Assembly: GCF_902459465.1 (NCBI RefSeq) | Contig: NC_047063.1 | Span: 2,170,001 to 2,234,000 of the forward strand | DNA from: Asterias rubens | Lineage: Eukaryota > Echinodermata > Asteroidea > Forcipulatida > Asteriidae | Reading direction: 5' to 3' | Length of the DNA stretch: 64,000 nt | In this document: one piece after another, positions 12,761 through 24,455 of the stretch | Position numbering within the stretch: position 1 is the stretch's first letter | Layout of the letters: every line of letters starts with the position of its first letter | Program-made: the position numbers and the translations under genes | Notes under the pieces: model-generated | What the model was told of the DNA's origin: nothing | Databases searched by the model: none | What the model saw: the letters and a program-made list of their open reading frames with translations, nothing else

Positions 12761-12930
12761 TGACCCATTTATGGGTCAGTTTGACCCATTTATGGGTCAG
12801 TTTGACCCAGAATCTAAGTCAAAACACAAACATATGTGTCAAACTGGAGCGAACAGTCAAAGTTAAAATCCAGTTTTAAAACACTTTTCCGGGTCAGCCT
12901 GACCCAGGAATGGATCAGCACCCTTGACCC
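12761..12930. promoter_or_regulatory. Cluster of GGGTCA/TGACCC nuclear-receptor half-sites
   Basis: Eight perfect half-sites occur in 170 bp: TGACCC at 12761, 12782, 12803, 12900 and 12925, and GGGTCA at 12773, 12794 and 12891. They form three GGGTCAnnnTGACCC inverted repeats with 3-base spacers (12773-12787, 12794-12808, 12891-12905). This is the estrogen-response-element layout. They also form two everted repeats with 6-base spacers (12761-12778, 12782-12799). The first five sites lie in a 21-bp tandem repeat. The cluster is in intron 2 of the disrupted P450 gene. Function is inference. Confidence 0.5.
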
Positions 12931-13171
12931 TAAACTTTTTATAATTCATATACTTTATTCGATACCTTATTAGCTTTGTATTAAACTTTAGATCCTAAAA
13001 TGAACAGGAACGCAATTTGAGGGCGCACGTGGCATTTAACACTCACCAACATTCTTTTTATTCTTGTTGACGTACGTAAAGGGCCACACACTGGGGCGAT
13101 CAGAAAACAGAGTCGACTGTCTGACAAATGCTTCCTTGATTGCTTTGAAGCTGTTAAGAATCAACATACGC

Positions 13172-15133
13172 CTGAAACAACAAGACAACAAACCATAATA
13201 TGGGTCCTGTACCATCAGCATGAATCAATATGAAAATGACCCTAAATATTCAAGGAGCATTGCAGAATTGGTAATTTAAAAAAAAACTTGTGCAAGATCA
13301 CAGATTTACCTAAAACTTACACGGTCTAATGATGATGATAGTAGAAAACATCCCTTGAAATATTTTTGTCTGAAATATCACATTTGATGAGAAATAAAAA
13401 AGGCTCCATAAAGTGCTTACACTACCTGCAACTGTTCCTTTAAAGCACACGAACAACGGAGTACAAAATAAGGGCTATAAGGTCAAGTTTAGTTTAATTT
13501 TTGTGACGCCCTAGTTTTTCAATAGATCGACTGCTTGTTGAAGTGGAAAACATTTTCCATTTCTGCAAGAATCTAACCCCACAGTTAAATGGTATATCTT
13601 TCAGGGCACAATTCGAATGTTGCCATTGAATATCAATTATCAATTATACACCTGCTACTTCCAATGTATTTTATCGAATGAAAAACTGTCCTTACAACAA
13701 GTATCAGACCTGAAAATAAGTTAAATGGAATTGCAAGCGATGCTAACAATCCCATGCATAGCCAACGAAATATAATTTACTCCCCCCCCCCCCAAAAAAA
13801 AAACCCCAAAACAAAACAATTAAGACAAAGAAAATGGAACAAATAAACTGAACATACCCTGTTACACTTTAATAAATAAATTAAAAAGACCACCCCCCCC
13901 CCCCAGCATCAAACATAAAAAATTAAAAAATTAAAAAATTAATCATGGTTTTGTAATATTGGTACCTGTACCAACGTTAAAACATAATTAATGTTTAAGC
14001 CTATAAGTATGATCACCCTTGGTGGCCTTGCTCTACTACCGATCGATCATTCATGGTGAATTAACATCACAAATGCATGTTGGTCAGGTCATTGCAGTCA
14101 CGTCTCACCTTGAATTCACCCATATATACATGTAGACTGGAAGCCAGATAGACGAGGCAATTACGGGTAAACAGTTTACATGAAAATAGAATTTCAACTA
14201 ATGCCTAACATTGCTGGCCCACCGTCAACTTCTTTAACGGGGTCTGTCCACACATACAGGGGTCATATAAAAACAATATTATGTGAATTGTTTTTAGATG
14301 GGTGGTAAAAATAAAAAATAAAATAAACAAGTGAGAGTTTTGTCAAGCTTGTTTCCCGTGCATTCCAAATCACTTCAGGATTTTTCTTTGGAAAGAGCAA
14401 GACAAATGTTCCTTTTTTTTGTGTAATAACTGGGGATCATCTTCAAGATGATTATGTTTTACTACCATTGGCAAGTTGGATAGACATTTCATACATAAAT
14501 TGGGAGAAAGGGGTAATAATATGAACCTATTACCAACAAATGTTGTCCCTTACAATGCTGTCCCTGTGAGGAACCAGGCAAAACCAAGACAATTGTATGT
14601 TACTGAAACTATCAGATGTCACAGTAGGTATGTCCATTTTACTTATAAACAAACACTAATATTGTACTGTCTTAAAAACCTTTTGTGGTTTTTCTTTTAC
14701 AGATAACATTGAAAGGGGGCAATAGGTCTGGCTTAATTAACTTTTGGTTGAAACGATTCATTGACTATTTGAGTTCAAACAGCGTGTTACTGTTACACTA
14801 GAAAAATATGTGAGCATTCAAAGGCGAAACTGATTTCTGTGTGTAAGACCATTATTTTCTCAAAGATGTGTCAAGTGTTCTAGATGGTCAAATCTGTGTT
14901 CGTAGATTGTGTGCCATGATTTTTAAACTTGTAACAACGGGCAAATCTCACTGATGTCTGACAAAAAATGGTCCAAAATGCACACAGGCAGAGGACCAGG
15001 AGGATGTCGGGTTACGATTATCGCAACTACTTAAATGGTGGCCTAGTATAGGACTTGAACTATATGTGTCAATAGAGCTTTACATATTGAATCCGCAGAT
15101 ATTATACTTTGTCTACCTACATTATTTACTTAC
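13172..15133. other. Intron of P450 copy with poly-C tracts
   Basis: The first intron of the disrupted P450. It holds two C homopolymers (about 13783-13792 and 13894-13903), a run of AAATTAAAA repeats near 13920, and a segment near 14990-15030 that resembles the end of the dispersed duplication (GGAGGATG..GGGTTACGATTAT). No coding exon is seen. Confidence 0.4.
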
Positions 15134-15395
15134 TTTCCAGCGTACAAGTTCAGAGTAAATACGTCCGGATCGAACTGCTTTCCCAGACGGGTAATGTTCG
15201 TATTTGTTTGTCCCGAGTCAGGGCCAATTAGCGGGCTGACACCAATGAGGGGCCATCCCTTTGGACCTGGGGGCCAGTTGTATTTCCTATTGTACGAGAT
15301 TCGTCGATAGACCATTGCGTCAAGATGAAAGTCAGTACGGTACAGAGAGTGAGAAATACTGACAATGACTGATGGAAGTCTGCCAAAACACCCAT

Positions 15396-15790
15396 TAAAC
15401 CGTCGCGACGGCGCGTCGGTCCCCAGGATACAGACTGTGCTTGCTCAACTGTGGAAACACTATTTAATATTATAAGCCTACTGGCCCCGGCGGCCTTGGT
15501 CGACCCAGGTCTGCCCCGGTACGTTCGAGTAGCTTTGACGTCATTCCAGGGGCTCACCCAGGTCAGCCCCCAGTGCTCTGCTTGTGGAGTGCCCGATGTG
15601 CATGACAACAACGAGAGGGCAAATATCCGAGTGACCACCGCGGGGTCGACCCAAGGTTCAAAGTTCAAAATGGTAGAGAATGCATTTAACATAAATATTT
15701 GCCATCATCGGAGGCTCACCATCGAATTTCTGCTTGCAAATCTACATCAAGAGTGTTGCACTAATCAAACGACCAACATTTCGAGCCTTG
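15396..15790 (-). promoter_or_regulatory. GC-rich upstream region of the disrupted P450
   Basis: Directly upstream of the putative ATG at 15395 the sequence becomes clearly richer in GC and CpG (GTCGCGACGGCGCGTCGG, CCCCGGCGGCCTTGG) than its surroundings. It contains a perfect CRE, TGACGTCA, at about 15536. This fits a promoter-proximal position. No TATA box is obvious. Confidence 0.35.
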
Positions 15791-15815
15791 GGCACTAAAA
15801 TGCCCAATTTCAGTA

Positions 15816-16410
15816 ACAATGGTGTACCTAGGATTTGAGGCATTGCATGGTGAGGTATCAATATACATTTGGTTTGCAGCATTATTTCATCAGCAGCATT
15901 TGGCATACTATCCTACCACCCTCCTCCTCTAACAACCCCCAACCTACTGACACGCCTCACTACACCCGAGAGGTTTCTCACACAATGGCCAACCCTAACA
16001 ATAGCCATGAGCCCCCCAACCACACAACCAATCAGAGCATTGATTGACCTGCAGTGGATCCACTGAACCCCTATAAATAAGCCCACTCTTACCTCTTCAG
16101 TCTCCTGACGATGACTAGAGCAAGCTAGTCGAAACATTGAGACCAATTTCAGAACTGACTCCGCGGCAGTACATTTAATTACGATCCTATAAGCTAAAGT
16201 AGTAGTCCAGTCTAATTTCTATACCATCCGCCCTGGTAATAGTTAAAAAACAGGACAGTTCTTTTCAGAACTGAGAAGTCTCCCGACCCTCCGATTATCT
16301 ACTCCACGGCAGTAGAATAAAGCAAGACAGTTCCCTAAGAACAACTCTACCTGGCAAGTAGATACACACATGGTGTTACCGCAAACCAAATATATAATGG
16401 TGTACCTTTT
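15816..16410 (+). mobile_element. Penelope-like element 3' fragment
   Basis: Plus-strand translation gives SSIWHTILPPSSSNNPQ ... NHTTNQSID followed by a stop. This is nearly the same C-terminal tail as the GIY-YIG open frame at 42917-42393, so both belong to one Penelope-like retroelement family. Downstream come a hammerhead-like motif (16105-16146) and a segment with repeated TCCACGGCAGTAGA / TCCGCGGCAGTAC blocks. The segment is bounded by an inverted pair, ATATACATTTGGTTTGC near 15860 and GCAAACCAAATATAT near 16382. Only the end of the element is present. Confidence 0.7.
16097..16146 (+). ncRNA. Hammerhead-ribozyme-like motif in Penelope-like element
   Basis: CTGACGA at 16105-16111 is followed by a perfect 6-bp stem II (GACTAG at 16113-16118, CTAGTC at 16125-16130) and GAAA at 16131-16134. 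GTCTC just before the core can pair with GAGAC after ATT as stem I, so ATT would be the cleavage triplet. Stem III is minimal, as described for Penelope-like elements. One unpaired T at 16112 departs from the consensus, so activity is uncertain. Confidence 0.5.
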
Positions 16411-17804
16411 AACATGTCTCTAATTGTCTCTAAATAATTTATAGTACAGACCCAGTCGTCAAAGCTATGCTGTGTGTTATTTCATCCTTTGAACAAGGGG
16501 ATATGATCCAATGAATTCAGTTGCAGTTTATTATTCTTTCTTTCGCACACGGTCTGCTATAGGGCGGACCCATCTCTGAGCTTCAACGACCAGCTAGTGT
16601 CCCCCGCCCCGTCTGTGATTTGAGCATTTCCTTCCTCCAAGATTTGAGTAATTGTGTGCAACTGTCCAACGGATGATGTCAAAAATAAATCATGTAATAA
16701 TACCGGTAATTATTTGGTAATTCGACACAACTATTTTATAATGAGCTGTCTAATTTATTGTGTAAATCAAATAATGAAACGCGATTTAGTTTTTGTAAAA
16801 ATAAAAAATAAAAAATGACTCACGTACCTATGATTCAAGACACTGATGTGACTCTAAAGCGTAACTCTAAGCTACCATCTAACAATAGATATACTAGAAA
16901 GGAAGTTACTATAGCCCATTTGGTCAATCTCTTCACACTACCTAAACAACCTTTTTACCATGAAGTAATTAACCCTGCTCAGGGGTAGGGTTGAGGGAAA
17001 TAACCTCGGGGTAAAACTCCGCGAGACGACCGTGCATATTCCCTGGGAAATCTAATAATCTAATCTAATCTAATCTAATCTAATAATGATTATTATGGCA
17101 AATTTGTATTATGTAATAAAACGGCCGTATAAGCATGCAGATTGTTAATGACCCCCTGGTAGAAAATGTGGTATTTCTAATATAGTATTTCATGTTTTTT
17201 TCTAGAAATACCCCAACTAGATTTTCGTTTACAGATGTAAAGAATGATGGCAAAGACATTTGGTGAGGGGACTATTCAAAATCCAATCAATCATTGTACA
17301 TTTGCCGAGCTCAGTTGGAATGGAAGCAAGGTTTCTGACTGGGGGCCAAGTCCCCCCCCCCCCCCCTTATCTGGTCACGCCACTTCCTTCCTATTAATAC
17401 ATTTGAAAGACAGAAACCTTCACTAAGTTTTCTTGAAATAACAAAATTTTGCACAATAATAACTTAGGCCATTTGCCCGTCACAGTCGGTAACTCATCGT
17501 TACGTCTTTCATCCGGGACACAGCACTAAAGGCTCTGTTTTTTAAACACAGAAGGATATAATGTTCTGAAACAATCAAAAAATGTCAATAACAACTTAAA
17601 AACAATTCGGCTTCCACTGCATGAATCGCAAATCGTGCATATAGTTTTTATAAACTTAGAATATCGATGTGTACTTTAATATAATCTGTTATAGAGAAAT
17701 ACACCTTTAAAAATTAATGTACAAATGTTAGTAAAAATTACTTGATGTATTGGTTAAACTTAAAATAACATTCAATAATAGAGGGGGAAGGGTGACGAGC
17801 TCGT
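16411..17804. other. Intergenic region with simple repeats
   Basis: No gene is recognised. It holds a (TAATC)n microsatellite at about 17050-17084 and a poly-C tract at about 17352-17366. The neighbouring short open frames run through these simple repeats and have no coding character. Confidence 0.45.
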
Positions 17805-18200
17805 TTAAAGGCAGTGGACATTATTATTTTGTAATAAATTGTCAAAAACTAGCCTTCACAGTTGGTGTATCTCAACATATGCATAAAATAACAAACCTGT
17901 GAAAATTTGAGCTCAATCGGTCATCGAACTTGCGAGATAACAATGAAAGAAAAAAACTCCCTTGTCACACGAAGTTGTGTGCGTTTAGATGGTTGATTTA
18001 GAGACCTCAAGTTCTAAATCTGAGGTCTCGAAATCAAATTCATGGAAAATTACTTCTTTCTCGAAAACTATGGCACTTCAGAGGGAGCTGTTTCTCACAA
18101 TGTTTTATACCATCAACCTCTCCCCATTATCCCATCACCAAGACAGGTTTTATGCTAATAATTATTTTGAGTAATTACCAATAGTGTCCACTGCCTTTAA
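17805..18200. mobile_element. TTAA-flanked MITE family 2, full copy
   Basis: A 396-bp element bounded by TTAA, with ends AAGGCAGTGGACA (left) and TGTCCACTGCCTT (right). An internal inverted repeat GAGACCTCA...TGAGGTCTC lies near 18000-18029. Related copies are at 20225, 24064 and 27025, with diverged ones near 51790 and 61905. It is non-coding. Confidence 0.8.
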
Positions 18201-18468
18201 GACCAGGAAAACACAACCGCCTCCGAACCAACACTATCTTCTTAAATCATTTTTAAAACAAACAAACAAATCATTATTAGTTTTTAAGAATTTAGTAGCA
18301 CTTGGCGGAACCAGGAGTATAAAGAGCCAAACACAAACAAAGATCAGCATACAACGAAGCCATTTGTGGCATCGTTTTCATTCCCAGGATGATGTTACGT
18401 TTTTATGCTAAATCGCATCTTGCCTCAGTGAATTGAAACTGTTAATAGAGCTGCGTCACCGTCGACGT

Positions 18469-21400
18469 CTATTCTCTGAGCTCTGCTTGCAAACGATACT
18501 CAGGTGGAGACACCCACAGCCATTGAGCTTCCACTTTGGGTACTGGATCACCGTCTGGGAGCTTCAACTTGAACTTTTGCACCAGGGAGATGTAGAAGAT
18601 GAAGAACTCTTTCTGCGCCATCTGCGCGCCAAAGCACTGTCTTTGCCCTGTGTAGAAGCAAATACAATACAAGAACCATTGTTGAAATTCTCAGTAATCG
18701 TTTAGCAAACAATTTAAAACCGTTTTGCCAGCAAACTGCAATTGATATCTGGTCAAAAATCGTCCTCCAAGAACTAAATCGAAAATGCGATACTCACCAA
18801 TTGAGAATGGTATCAGGTACTCTGGCCTAGAGAGTTTTCCTTCCTTATCAATGAACCTCTCAGGCCTGAAGTTCTCAGGATCACCCCAAAGATCTTGGTC
18901 GTAGTGGACGGCATAGATGTTAGGAATGATTGTGGTATCGTTGGGAATCTTGAATCCAAGAATGTCTACGTCTTGTTGAGTGTGATGCGGAATTAAGAGC
19001 CAGAAGGGTGTGTCCATGCGAAGGACTTCTAAGATCACAGCTTCAGTGTAAGGCAGCTTGCCCCTGTCATCCAACGTGGGATCCCGGTCACAAATCACAT
19101 GTTGTATCTCCTCAAAGACTCGCTGCTGAATCTCTGGGTAGACAGCGGTGGCGAGCATCAAGAAGTTAAAGATCGATGGAGCCGTGTCTCCTTGCTCGGG
19201 GATCAGGTTAAAGAACATCCACATGAACTTCTCATCATTAAACTCACGAAGGTCACTGTTTGGGTCATTCTTGGCTAACTCGATCAGGCATTCGTCTATC
19301 ATATCCCGAGGGTGGTTGAAATCGACCGTCGCTTTATGATGGTTGATGTGGTCCATGATGAATTTTGATATTCTAACGGTCATTTCCTTGCCTCTGGTCA
19401 AAGTGGTGTTTAGGCCGAACTTGTCCAACACAGGCAAGATTGGCTCCAGGTCGTAGAGCTTAAAGATCTCAACAAACCACATCATGAAATCTAAGAGAAA
19501 CTGTCCAAACTCGTCATCATCTTCCTCATAAGTGGTATTGAAGACCATTGAGAAGGTCACATTCAACATGCAGAGAGTAAGAGGGGAGATTAAATGAAAC
19601 GGTTGACCCTTCCTCTTCTTGACCAATTCCACGAGATGATTTGCCTCACGGTGGACGATGTCTTGGGACTTGGTGATACCGTAGCCAAAATGGCGACTTG
19701 TGCGGACCATGTATTTCTTCTCTCTTCTCCACGAGGCAGAATACGTCTCAAAGAACAAACCTGGTATATTACAAAGAATAGTACAATGAATATGGCTTCA
19801 TATAAAATTTGAAAAGGGTACACGAAACAAGCAAAATCACCCCCCCCCCCCTTTTCGTGTTGTGTGTACAAATAAAGCAACCAAAATGGAAGGTAAACAT
19901 ATTAGCCCAGCCCTATACCTTCAACTTGACTTACCGAGATTTTTGTGTTTTTCGTTGACATACGTGAACGGCCAGCTGTCTGGACGTCCTGACGTGTGAG
20001 CAGCTTGTCTTAAAAAGGCATCTTTAATGGCCTTTAAGCTGTTTAGAACAACAATGCGTCTGAACAAAAAGGGGAAAATAATTAGGAAAATAAATACAAT
20101 AGTAGAGTAATATTTTTATGCCTGTGATTTTTTTTCTTCCACAGAACTCGGGAAGTATATACAGTGCTAACACACATGGGTAATAAAACCAAAATGCATC
20201 CCCGTGTATATCTGATCCATCTCTTTAAAGGCACTTTAACGTCTGGGAATTATTTTATTGTCAAGACCAGTATTCTCACTTGGTGTATCTCAACATTAAA
20301 TGCATAAAATGACAAACAAATTGCCCATCGAAGTTGCGAGAGAATAATGAAAGAAAAAACTCTTTTGTTGCACCCTGAAGTTTTTTTGAATGAGAAATTA
20401 CCTCCTTCTCAAAACTACGTAACTTCAGAGGGAGCCGTTTCATACAATGTTTGGTACTATCAACAGCAGCTCCATTGTTCGTTACCAAGTAAGTTTTATG
20501 CTAACAATTATTTTGAGTAATAGTGTCCAGTGCATTTAAGTTCTTCTTTTTGCCCCAATTCGCTTTGATGAAAATAACTCAGATGAGCTGAATGTAGAAG
20601 TGGACTCTAGCCCTCTTAAAAATAGACTAGTGAGGGAACCATGCATCGGGTTTACTTTGCTTATTAGGGGGAGTGACACTGTGACACCACACAGACAAAT
20701 ACCAAAACTGAATGCCTACACTTATAACGTGTTCATATTTAACTGTGATTTTTGATATTTCACTTTATTTAGTAATCTATGGCAGTTGTTTTCAGTGTTA
20801 AAATTATGCTGTTAGTGTTTTCTCAATAAAATACTCTTGGGAGAACAAAGTAAGAATTGCGTGCTAAAACCCAGCCGAAAACAGGAGGGACTGGTCTTGT
20901 TATCCCTTTGCTGCTCAAATCAAGCAAAAGGGGAGGGTTAAATTTGCTTTTCAATACTTGAAACTTTAACATGACAAAATGTGCGATATAATGTAATACA
21001 TAAATCGAGTTTATCCTTTTTTCGAAATGTTAGCATAGAAATTTAGATTGATTCGTAATGTCTATAACATATTTTTCACGTTAGGAGGAAATGTGAAAAC
21101 AAAAAATGTGCTGCTGTAAAATCCTGTTTCGGATAGCAATTTTTGGACTATAGGCCTAATGACAATTATTTAAACTGTAAATTTTTTTTTTTTTTAAATC
21201 CATTTAAAATGTGAACCTGTTCCTAACTTATTTATTTAACCTCAAAGTTCTAGAGGCAGGCCATTCCTAGCTAATAACGATGCCCTGCGTGTACAAAAAT
21301 TTTACATTTTCCGGAATTAAATTGCACTTACTTGCCAGCAAACGTCGGGAGGGTGAACAAGTCAGGATGGTATTGTTTTCCAATCTTGGTGATATTGGCG

Positions 21401-21603
21401 GTTGTTTGTCCCGAGTTGATTGCTATCATCTGACTACAACCAATGAGGGGCCATCCTTTCGGTCCAGGTGGCCAGCTGTATTTCCTATTGTATGAGATTC
21501 GTCGGTAAATCAGTGCCGTCAAGAGGAATGTAATAACGGTACACAGGACTAGAAAAGTGTCCAATTCCGACAAGAAATACACGACTTTCTCTACGATCGC
21601 CAT
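18469..21603 (-). CDS. CYP2-clan cytochrome P450 mono-oxygenase
   Basis: Four exons, 21603-21332, 20059-19935, 19760-18798 and 18647-18469, join with GT-AG introns into exactly 513 codons (512 residues). The start is ATG at 21603; the stop is TAG at 18471-18469. Features by residue: membrane anchor about 14-33 (FLVLCTVITFLLT), proline hinge WPPGPKGWPLIG, helix-I oxygen-binding region near 320 (PEQGDTAPS), helix-K EVLR near 377, PERF near 432, and heme loop FSIGQRQCFG with its Cys near 458. The heme loop is split by the last intron. Length and motifs are normal for a microsomal P450 of the CYP2 clan. These enzymes sit on the ER membrane and oxidise small hydrophobic substrates using cytochrome P450 reductase; the substrate cannot be told. 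It is head-to-tail with the disrupted copy at 10676-15395, clearly by tandem duplication. All key residues are present. Confidence 0.93.
20225..20539. mobile_element. MITE family 2 copy in P450 intron
   Basis: Begins TTAAAGGCACTTTAACGTC and ends AATAGTGTCCAGTGCATTTAA. It shares internal blocks (TTGGTGTATCTCAACAT, CTTCAGAGGGAGCCGTTTC) with the copy at 17805. It has an internal deletion relative to that copy and lies in the first intron of the intact P450. Confidence 0.75.
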
Positions 21604-22435
21604 TGGGACTACTTACTGCACACATCGACAAAAATGCTTGACGCTACCTAGCCGTCTGTATTAATATTTTAGTTAGTTCCCTTGGCCCAGCGATACCGCC
21701 ATGCACTTTGGACCGCCTTGATTTTGTTCGATTATGAGTCAATCATGAATACCCTCTTCATCACGCGTATAGCCTTGTCCCGCTGTTATACTAGCCTTCA
21801 CCCCTGCAGGCTCTTTACACTCTACACCACGTACATAACCTAGATGCAACAAGACAATGTTTGTGTACAAAGTCTTCATGGAGAGGTTTTAAAGTCACCT
21901 GGAAGTGGTATTTTTTTTAAATAAAGCTTTTGTCACTAAAATATGTGTTTTTATGAGAGGAATGTGAATAAAAAGTTAACTAAGCATGGACAAGAGAAAG
22001 AACACAGAACACTCAATCCGGTTCAGTTTTGAGAGTGTTTAAAGCCCGTTTTAGGATTTATATAAAAATATGTAAGATGTTAACACGAGGCCCTTATCAC
22101 AGTTCATATACAGTTCATTAATGATACCACAAATGTGGATTTAAAATTGTGTTCCGCATAATATGGCCTGTGTGTTTGTATGTGTTTAATGTTCCAGGGT
22201 TCTTGAATTTCCCCAGGGAAGCTGTATCGATCAGGTGATTCAAAACAACCAATCAGATTAAATAGCTTGGGGCAGAATTTTCCTTTAATTGAGTTTTTTT
22301 TTGTCATTCACACCTAGGTACCTTGCAAAGATATTTGAATGACTGTGAAAAAGTTTGTATTTGAACTTTGATTATTGGACATAGATGTACATGCCAAGGT
22401 GCTGTCATGCAAGGAATACACTAATGCTTGTATAA
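21604..22435. other. Upstream region of intact P450
   Basis: This is the 5' flank of the P450 starting at 21603. A TATA-like AT-rich stretch (about 21660-21672) lies some 60 bp upstream of the ATG. No open frame of note is present; the rest is AT-rich and unassigned. Confidence 0.35.
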
Positions 22436-22643
22436 GACTCCTACTAGTTAGAAGTCTTTTATTTCTATCTGAAAGCACACAAATTCGTACAACAAAGTTT
22501 TTTTTTCTTTCATCATTTTCTCGCAACTTCGATGACCAACTGAGCCCAAATGTTCACAGGCTTGTTATTTTATGCTTATGATGGGATACACCAAGTGAGA
22601 ACACTGGTCTTTGACAATTACCAAACGTGTACAGTGCCTTTAA
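22436..22643. mobile_element. MITE family 3 copy
   Basis: Carries CTGAAAGCACACAAATT, TTCTTTCATCATTTTCTCGC, GATGACCAACTGAGCCC and an end ACCAAACGTGTACAGTGCC followed by TTTAA. It resembles the remnant at 9270-9432 and is related to the family 2 consensus. Confidence 0.6.
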
Positions 22644-23593
22644 ACAGCTTCCTTACAACAGACCCATTCACAAAACACAGGATTTTGTATTTCATCTCTT
22701 TCATTTTGTTTGTTTGTGTGAAAATTACTATAAGAACTCGAAACTAAATGTTCAACTTGAGAAATATTTGTTGTTTCAAATTGGACAATATCGATATTGT
22801 ATTAAGACAATTTAAATTCAAGTCTACCCCAGATACAGTATGAAATAAACCAAAGTCAGTCTTTAATTGGTGTAATTGGTCTCATTTCAACCTAGTCCTA
22901 GATGTTCACTTTCTCTTTCTCTCTCTAGAAGGAAATGATGACCCATGTGAGTCTCTTGGTACCAGTTACCACTGAAAATCTACACCGTTTCCCTTTTCAA
23001 ATGACCCAGTTTTGTTGTAATTTACACCAACATACAAGAACTTGACTTTTAAAGGGGGTGGTTGGCTTGTACTGGTATGTGGGGGGTGGAGCGCAGTAAA
23101 TCATATACACTAACTTATCTTTCCTGTCAATATTCGCACGCAATCACAAAATAAATCAGATGTGTTTTAAATTATAGCAACATTACATGAACTTGCATGT
23201 GGTAATAAGAGTGGTGTATCTTTCAGGTGGAGGGTGTGTTTGGTCCTGTTATTGTCTGCACCCAAAAGGTCAGCCACTTTGAACGTGACTTTCACTATTG
23301 GCTTTCCCTGCCAGGGTTCTTGTCTTTTATTTTGCTTCTAGCATTTTGTGTACCACCCCACTGGAGGTTGTTTCCTACAGTACATGCATCTGCCCGCGGC
23401 CAGGCTAGGTCAGGTTTCTCAGTACTTTCCTTAGTGTTTCTACATATTTGAATTGCTTGTTCTTGTAAATCTTTGATGTGCAATCTTTTGAAAGTGATTT
23501 TTCATGTTTGCTGGCAAATTAACTTTTGGGAACAAATGAGGGTTGACTGGTTGCCCCCCCCCCCCATTGTGATTTCAGTTGATTTCCTCTCCC

Positions 23594-23962
23594 TTAAAGC
23601 CATTATACACTTTCGGTACAGACAAAAAAAAGTTCACAGATTTACAAATAATTTACAGGGTTTACAGAAGGTAATGGTGAAAGATTCTTTTGAAATATTG
23701 TTCCATGAAATGCTTTACTTTTTGAGAAAACATTAAAAGAATATCAATTCTCGATAGCGAGAATTACAGATTTTTTTAAAACACATGTCATGACACGGCG
23801 AAATGCGCGGAAACAAGAATGGGTTTTCCCGTTATTTTCTCCCGACTCCGATGACCAATTGAGCCTAAGTTTTCACAGGTTTGTTATTTTATATATAAGT
23901 TGTGATACACGAAGTGTGGGGCTTGAACAATACTGTTTACCGAAAGTGTATAATGGCTTTAA
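23594..23962. mobile_element. TTAA-flanked MITE family 1, copy 2
   Basis: A 369-bp element, TTAA-bounded, with ends AGCCATTATACACTTTC and GAAAGTGTATAATGGCT. It is very similar to 3972-4337, including the TGACACGGCGAAA block. It is inserted in copy B of the dispersed duplication. Confidence 0.8.
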
Positions 23963-24063
23963 AGACACTAGACACTTGTTATTCCCAGTATGGAGAAGTC
24001 TCCTCACTTGCCCTGTATAAAAATGCAACTGATTTGTTTCCAATTTTCAAAAATAAAACCAAA

Positions 24064-24455
24064 TTAAAGACAGTGGACACTAATGGTAATTGTCAAAGAC
24101 CAGTCTTCTCACTTGGTGTATCTAAACATATGCATAAAATAACAAACCTGTAAAAATTTGAGCTTGATTGGTCGTGGGAGTTGCGAGATAACTATGAAAG
24201 AAAAAAAACCTCTTGTCACCCTGAAATTGTGTGCTTTCAGATGCTTGATTTCGAGACTTCAAATTCTAAACTTGAGGTCTTGAAATCAAATTCGTGGACA
24301 AGTACTTCTTTTTCGAAAACTAGGTCACCTCAGAGGGAGCCGTTTCTCACAATGCCTATACCAGCAACCTCTGATCTCCCCATTACTCATTGCCGAGTGA
24401 GGTTTTATGCTAATAATTGTTTTGAGTAATTACCAATAGTGTCCACTGCGTTTAA
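24064..24455. mobile_element. MITE family 2 copy nested in duplication B
   Basis: Begins TTAAAGACAGTGGACAC and ends ATAGTGTCCACTGCGTTTAA. It has the same internal blocks as 17805-18200 (ATGCATAAAATAACAAACC, CTTGAGGTCTTGAAATC). Confidence 0.8.

Larger units (their letters stand above)
10676..15395 (-). pseudogene. CYP2-clan cytochrome P450, disrupted copy
   Basis: Four minus-strand exons: 15395-15134, 13171-13047, 12479-11531 and 10914-10676. They match the intact neighbour at 18469-21603 in number and order, and exon 2 is 125 nt in both. Visible P450 features: N-terminal hydrophobic anchor, proline hinge WPPGPKGWPLIG, helix-I segment PDQGDTAVG, helix-K ETLR, PERF block FRPERFIDD and heme loop FSTGRRTCIG. 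Three lesions break the frame. There is a one-base loss between the anchor (CTVLTFILT) and MVYRRISYN in exon 1, a frameshift between ESWKKEK and RTVRQFGYG in exon 3, and a TAA stop where the neighbour has a Glu codon (WGDP*TFRPERF). The last exon runs about 20 codons past the neighbour's stop. Otherwise conservation is high, so the loss is recent, or some lesions are sequence errors. P450s of this clan are ER-bound mono-oxygenases. Confidence 0.85.
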
